48,328 nucleotides of DNA from Ferruginibacter sp. GTDB lineage: Bacteria > Bacteroidota > Bacteroidia > Chitinophagales > Chitinophagaceae. This document shows, piece by piece, positions 44,324-48,328 of the stretch. The notes below the pieces were generated by a model, which was given only the letters and a program-made list of their open reading frames with translations, ran no database searches and was not told the origin of the DNA. The stretch lies in the NCBI GenBank assembly GCA_025359625.1, contig JANYFT010000396.1:1-48328 (forward strand), given 5' to 3'. Made by a program: the position numbers and the translations under genes. Numbering within the stretch: position 1 is the first letter of the stretch; each line of letters starts with the position of its first letter.

Positions 44324-44474
44324 TTTACAGGTGCATTGAGAAATGTTTACCATCAATAGCTTTTTAAAAATAAGAAATAATAAAAAGCAAACAGCTATTT
44401 GGTTCTAATACAATTTTAATGGTTCACCCCTTCTGCCCGAAGTATATAGACTGGTTACATTTACTGATAATCCC

Positions 44475-44482
44475 TACTTTTG
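44475..44482 (+). promoter_or_regulatory. -7 element inside the apparent smpB reading frame
   Basis: TACTTTTG matches TAnnTTTG exactly and is followed by GCAAAAAGC, a common context just before Bacteroidota genes. Transcription would begin near 44490, after the upstream ATG at 44419, so smpB must start downstream, most likely at TTG 44497. Confidence 0.5.
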
Positions 44483-44496
44483 CAAAAAGCAACCGT

Positions 44497-44934
44497 TTGG
44501 AAATAATTAACCGCAAGGCATATCACGAATATTTTTTTGAAGATAAATACATAGCAGGGCTTGTGCTTGCAGGTACCGAAATAAAGAGCCTCCGTAGTGG
44601 CAAAGCCAGTTTCAATGACAGCTATTGCTATTTTGATAAAGGTGAATTATATGTAAAAAGCCTGCATATTTCAGAATATAGTTTTGGCACTTATAATAAC
44701 CATCCCCCATTGCAGGAACGCAAATTGCTGCTTAATAAAAGAGAACTCCGTAAATGGGAAGCAAAGACCAAAGAAAAAGGTTATTCCATCATTCCGTTAA
44801 AAATTTTTTTGACAGATAAAGGCTTCTTTAAAATGGAGATTGGATTGGGTAAGGGCAAAAAAATATATGATAAAAGAGAAACCATTAAAGAAAGAGAAAC
44901 TGACAGGGATATTAAAAGAAAGTATGGTATCTAA
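44497..44934 (+). CDS. smpB: SsrA-binding protein SmpB
   Basis: SmpB brings tmRNA to stalled ribosomes for trans-translation. The 145-residue protein (from TTG 44497) reads EIINRKAYHEYFFEDKYIAG, LAGTEIKSLRSGKASFNDSYCYF, YVKSLHISEYSFG, RKLLLNKRELRKW and the basic C-terminal tail RETIKERETDRDIKRKYG, all typical. The only ATG upstream (44419) would give 171 residues with an N-terminal extension not found in the family and would include the promoter-like element at 44475. TTG 44497 restores the normal length. No tmRNA gene is seen nearby. Confidence 0.88.
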   Translation: MEIINRKAYHEYFFEDKYIAGLVLAGTEIKSLRSGKASFNDSYCYFDKGELYVKSLHISEYSFGTYNNHPPLQERKLLLNKRELRKWEAKTKEKGYSIIPLKIFLTDKGFFKMEIGLGKGKKIYDKRETIKERETDRDIKRKYGI

Positions 44935-45087
44935 TCACTTTGTACAATCAACCAGATGTTGTTGAGAAATATTTTAAAGTTTTAAAACCTTATTCCTAAA
45001 AATCAATTCTTTAAAAAAACGTACCTTTAACACCTTTACCTTGTGAAATACAACAACTATTTATTATAACAATTGTTATAACCCATT

Positions 45088-46065
45088 ATGATTAATAATA
45101 AGCAAAGCAGGATTGAGGTAATGAATTTTTTGGCAAAAAAAATTGATAGTGTTATAGCGGAATATTTAAAAAATATTGATACCAACTGGCAACCAACAGA
45201 TTTTTTGCCGGATAGTTCTTCGGAAAATTTTATTGCACAGGTAAAAGATTTACAGGAGCAATGCCGCGAACTTCCCTACGATTACCTCGCTGTTTTGGTG
45301 GGAGATGTTATTACAGAAGAAGCACTGCCGACTTATGAAAGCTGGCTGATGGATGTAGAAGGCATCACAAAAGACCAGCCACAGGGTTGGGCCAAATGGG
45401 TGCGCATGTGGACTGCAGAAGAAAACCGACATGGAGATCTTTTAAATAAATACCTTTATTTATCCGGCCGCATAAATATGCGGCAGATGGAGATAAGCAC
45501 ACAATATTTAATAGCAGATGGCTTTGATATCGGAACAGGTGCAGATCCTTATAAAAACTTCGTCTACACTTCCTTTCAGGAACTGGCTACCAATATTTCT
45601 CATCGGCGTACAGCATCGCTGGCAAAAAAACATGGCAGCGTTCAGCTCTCTAAAATTTGCGGCGTAATTGCATCAGACGAAGCGAGGCATGCAAAGGCAT
45701 ACAAAAGTTTTGTATCGGGCATATTTGAAATAGACCCCAACGAAATGATGGTTGCTTTTGAAGATATGATGCGTAGAAAAATAGTTATGCCCGCTCATTT
45801 TTTACGCCAGGCCGGAGAGAATATCGGCACCACTTATTCTCATTTTAGCGATGCTGCCCAACGCCTTGGAGTATACACCAGTTGGGATTACACCAACATA
45901 CTTGATTCCCTGATAACAGAATGGAATATTGCCAACATAAGTAATCTTAATGAACCGGGCGAAAAAGCCAGGGATTACCTTATGGCACTTCCCGAAAGAT
46001 TCAGGAAAGTTGCAGGCCGCGGTATGAAAGCACCACTTGATTATAAATTTAACTGGATAAAATAA
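45088..46065 (+). CDS. acyl-[ACP] desaturase
   Basis: A 325-residue soluble diiron desaturase that introduces a double bond into acyl-ACP, like plant stearoyl-ACP desaturase. The two ExxH motifs are present: TAEENRHGD (E112, H115) and SDEARHAKAY near residue 205. Further ligand helices are DVITEEALPTY and NFVYTSFQELATNISHRR. The regiospecificity cannot be predicted. It is monocistronic. Confidence 0.92.
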   Translation: MINNKQSRIEVMNFLAKKIDSVIAEYLKNIDTNWQPTDFLPDSSSENFIAQVKDLQEQCRELPYDYLAVLVGDVITEEALPTYESWLMDVEGITKDQPQGWAKWVRMWTAEENRHGDLLNKYLYLSGRINMRQMEISTQYLIADGFDIGTGADPYKNFVYTSFQELATNISHRRTASLAKKHGSVQLSKICGVIASDEARHAKAYKSFVSGIFEIDPNEMMVAFEDMMRRKIVMPAHFLRQAGENIGTTYSHFSDAAQRLGVYTSWDYTNILDSLITEWNIANISNLNEPGEKARDYLMALPERFRKVAGRGMKAPLDYKFNWIK

Positions 46066-46135
46066 ATTGTTGACTGCCTGTTAGAGCTGGAGTAATTTTT
46101 TTTACAGGATATAAGGGAACCATTTCAGAAAAAGT

Positions 46136-46351
46136 ATGTCGCAAAAAACAAATAACTCCGGGGTTGATCTAATTGTTATTGGAGGGTCCTGCGGCAGTTT
46201 GGAAGCAGTGATAAACATTTTTGTTTTGTTAGCTAACGTTTTAAAATCCATTGCTGATTGTAATGCACCGCATCACCGTAATTATAAAATACCCACAGGA
46301 AGCACTCGTTGCCTAAATGCTGCTACACGCCACTGCCCCAAAAAATGTTGA
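46136..46351 (+). pseudogene. remnant of a CheB-type protein-glutamate methylesterase gene
   Basis: The first ~30 residues read MSQKTNNSGVDLIVIGGSCG then SLEAVINIFVLLANVL, matching the start of CheB (VIGGSAGSLE, containing the catalytic serine loop). After about 46243 the frame no longer fits. The +1 frame continues NPLLIVMHR, the next CheB strand, and stops at 46314-46316. An extra base in the AAAA run at 46243-46246 explains the shift. The other ~150 residues of the enzyme are missing. Confidence 0.7.
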
Positions 46352-46410
46352 TGTTATTTTTTCTATAGTAAGTCATAGCCCGTTTCTTAAATGGGCTTAC
46401 TAAATAATTG

Positions 46411-46598
46411 TTATACTTTTTCGGCAATGGCCAATGCGATAACGTTTTGCAGGTCAGTTAATTCAAAAGGTTTTTTCAACATATAATCTGCGCCTGCATC
46501 TTTTACCAGTTCTGCCACATCGCTGTGAGCACTAAAAAAATTACGGGAATATTCTTAAACGCAGAGGTACTTTTTATGAGTTGTATTGATTTTACACC
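46411..46598 (-). pseudogene. remnant of a response regulator receiver domain
   Basis: On the minus strand one frame reads IQLIKSTSAFKNIPVIF and then shifts. The next frame continues FFSAHSDVAELVKDAGADYM and KKPFELTDLQNVIALA, the alpha3 to alpha5 half of a receiver domain with the conserved Lys in LKKPF. A missing base in the seven-A run at 46534-46540 accounts for the shift. The phosphoacceptor half is absent. It stops at TAA 46411-46413. Confidence 0.72.
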
Positions 46599-46694
46599 CC
46601 AGTAGTTGCATGATAAATTAATGGGGAAAAGGAATTTGTATTTATAAAACTAAAAGCCGTATACCTGCTGATTTTTTGCGTTTGAAAAATTTAA

Positions 46695-46741
46695 TCTGTT
46701 CTGGATAAAAACAGCCTCTGGGTGTCTGTTCTGGATAAAAA
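46695..46741. repeat. 17-base direct repeat
   Basis: TCTGTTCTGGATAAAAA occurs at 46695-46711 and again at 46725-46741, with a period of 30 bases. It lies just downstream of the GH20 stop codon and next to the decayed response regulator. It may be a deletion/insertion footprint. Confidence 0.7.
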
Positions 46742-46752
46742 ATATTGTTTAA

Positions 46753-48328
46753 TTATATTTTTTTTGCAGCAGTATCAATCAACTGATTGATAGCCGTAAC
46801 TACCTGTAATTCGCATCTACCGCCTTGCTGCATTGCTTTTTTAGTTACCGATAGGGAATTTGTTTTCCATGCAGGAGGCGGCGAAGCCTTTGTGGCAATA
46901 TAGTGCAAAGCCTGCAAGCCAATAGTAGCGATACGTTGTAAATTAGTGGATAGAATAGCTGCCTCCTGCAGCACTGGCGATTGCTTTATCAATTGCCTGA
47001 AAGCATCATCATTCTTTTTCCATAAACTAAGTTTTTCAATTATTAAGGTTTGTTGATTTTTATCTTTTGAAATACAATAGGCCGCCACTGTAATCCTGAA
47101 TTCCCTTGCTACTTTTTGATCGGGTGTGGCAACATCAGCAATCTTTGTGTAGGGAGAAAAAACAGTGTACATGGTATCACCCTCATTGCGTTCGTATATT
47201 TTTAATGGTTCGATCACATCCACCAAAACCTCGAGTGCCGTGGTGTTGTAACCATTCGCCAGCCTGCGCATCAGCATGCCTTTGTTTTTTATCTGCGTGG
47301 TGCCAAGACTTTCTAAGTAGAGATTTATTTTATCTAATCTTCTGTACATATCATCCACATCTTTTACAGTTGCAGCAGACCATAACCGTTCAGCAATAGC
47401 AGCAGTACGTGGCCATAATCTTGAGTCAACAGTTTCGGGTGTTACATGCTCCGTCCACATAGTCGCTTCTCCGCCTACAATTAATTTTTGTTGTTCATCA
47501 GTAAGGTTTGCATTGGCAGGAACCGGATCAACGAGGTAGTGAAAATCTGTCGGTTGAATGAGATCAATGTAATAGCCTGTTGATAATAAGCCGGTATATC
47601 CTTTTTTTGCAGCTTCCACTAATGACGCTGTTCCCCGCCATGACTGGATCATAATATCATGCGGAACGCCGGGTTGCAATATCTCATCCCAGCCCATCAT
47701 CTTCTTGCCGTTTTTTTTCAGTATGGGCAACAGGCGGCTGATAAATTCTGTCTGCAATTGCAGGTAAGTGGTCATGCCTTTTTGTTGCATGTAGGCTTTT
47801 GTATCGGGGCTACGCTCCCAGTCTTTACCGGTATTTTCATCACCGCCAATATGGAAATATTCATCCGGGAAGATGCGACTCATTTCTGTAAAGAGCGTAT
47901 CTAAAAAAGCATAGGTATATTCTTTGGTAACATCCAATGCCGGATCGAACACACCAAAATACCTTTGCAATTCATAATCTCTTTTTATACTTGCCAATTG
48001 AGGATACGCTTTTAGCATGGCAGTACAATGGCCGGGCACATCAAATTCCGGCACCACCCTTATACCCCGCTGATCTGCGTAGGCAACTATTTCTTTGATA
48101 TTTTCCTGCGTGTAAAAGTTACCTTCTGCACCCACGGAGGTCAGTCGTGGATAGGATTTTGATTCAATCCCGAACAACTGGTCTTCCGTAAGGTGCATGT
48201 GAAATACATTCATCTTTACAGCAGCCATGGCATCCAATGTTCTTTTTACAACGTCCATCGGCATCCAGTGCAGGGTGATATCCAGTAACAATCCCCGCCA
48301 GGGAAAACGTGGTGCATCCTCAATATCA
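46753..48328 (-). CDS. beta-N-acetylhexosaminidase, GH20, N-terminal part missing
   Basis: The gene runs off the right edge; an open frame continues beyond the internal TTG at 48291 through DIEDAPRFPWRG, the conserved opening of the GH20 catalytic barrel. The domain shows MAAVKMNVFHMHLTEDQ, EFDVPGHC and the catalytic Asp-Glu pair in FHIGGDENTG, then MMGWDEIL and a C-terminal helical extension after about residue 400 of the visible part. It removes terminal N-acetylglucosamine or N-acetylgalactosamine from glycans or chitin fragments. The signal peptide and GH20b domain are expected outside the window. Confidence 0.92.
   Translation of the reverse strand, partial: DIEDAPRFPWRGLLLDITLHWMPMDVVKRTLDAMAAVKMNVFHMHLTEDQLFGIESKSYPRLTSVGAEGNFYTQENIKEIVAYADQRGIRVVPEFDVPGHCTAMLKAYPQLASIKRDYELQRYFGVFDPALDVTKEYTYAFLDTLFTEMSRIFPDEYFHIGGDENTGKDWERSPDTKAYMQQKGMTTYLQLQTEFISRLLPILKKNGKKMMGWDEILQPGVPHDIMIQSWRGTASLVEAAKKGYTGLLSTGYYIDLIQPTDFHYLVDPVPANANLTDEQQKLIVGGEATMWTEHVTPETVDSRLWPRTAAIAERLWSAATVKDVDDMYRRLDKINLYLESLGTTQIKNKGMLMRRLANGYNTTALEVLVDVIEPLKIYERNEGDTMYTVFSPYTKIADVATPDQKVAREFRITVAAYCISKDKNQQTLIIEKLSLWKKNDDAFRQLIKQSPVLQEAAILSTNLQRIATIGLQALHYIATKASPPPAWKTNSLSVTKKAMQQGGRCELQVVTAINQLIDTAAKKI

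Noticed and set aside
44419-44496. N-terminal extension of SmpB as a new targeting domain
   Set aside because: It overlaps a promoter-like element and is unlike any SmpB; a TTG start explains the data more simply.

Overview
The window looks like chromosomal DNA of a member of the phylum Bacteroidota, most likely order Chitinophagales (Chitinophagaceae-like). This is inferred, not proven. The DNA is AT-rich, ribosome binding sites are mostly absent, and several genes are preceded by the Bacteroidota -7 promoter element TAnnTTTG. The RpoD-type sigma factor lacks region 1.1. The gene families (BT_3928-like DoxX protein, DUF4249 lipoprotein, DUF1599, DUF1835, Tat-exported Gfo/Idh/MocA and TIM-barrel epimerase proteins) are typical of this phylum. 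No tRNA, rRNA, CRISPR array, prophage or complete insertion sequence was seen.

Layout. 1-2.9 kb (minus): the 5' part of a LutA-like Fe-S protein, ribH, a TPR membrane protein and pdhA. 3.2-4.6 kb (plus): recF and a DUF721/DciA-like gene. 4.8-7.6 kb (minus): a DppB-type ABC permease, a DoxX/MauE membrane protein and a DUF1599 protein, the last divergent from folP. 8.8-15.3 kb (minus): a topoisomerase IV cluster parE - antitoxin - PIN toxin - DUF1835 - VOC/GloA2-like - parC. A mosaic intergenic repeat lies on both sides of this cluster. 15.8-20.6 kb (plus): secreted and envelope proteins (DUF1579, a large TPR protein, a YkgJ Cys-cluster protein, a BON lipoprotein, a BON/SH3 protein, a rhodanese-thioredoxin lipoprotein). 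20.6-29.5 kb is mostly minus: an arginase-family hydrolase, an HPF/RaiA factor (plus), a HAD phosphatase, an M1 peptidase, the group trxB-folB-TPR, a DUF4249 lipoprotein and rpoD with a very strong terminator. 29.9-32.7 kb (plus): threonine aldolase and pgi. 32.8-37.9 kb (minus): a class-A-like serine hydrolase, then a three-gene set of Gfo/Idh/MocA oxidoreductase, nitrilase and sugar epimerase.

38-46.6 kb is looser, with long AT-rich gaps, small genes and decayed genes. It holds an unrecognised gene next to a 21-bp perfect palindrome, YceI plus a membrane protein, DoxX, a 58-residue YodC-like protein, a GNAT acetyltransferase, a 65-residue single-span peptide with a good promoter, an S1/P1 nuclease, smpB and an acyl-ACP desaturase. 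It ends with remnants of a CheB methylesterase gene and a response regulator gene. The window closes inside a GH20 beta-N-acetylhexosaminidase.

Most of the window is conserved housekeeping. The items most worth a second look are the mosaic repeat family around the topoisomerase IV cluster, the long palindrome at 38134-38177, the toxin-antitoxin pair inside the topoisomerase IV cluster, the decayed chemotaxis-type genes, and promoter evidence that corrects the starts of smpB, the S1/P1 nuclease and the small peptide. I did not find convincing evidence of a wholly new multi-gene system.
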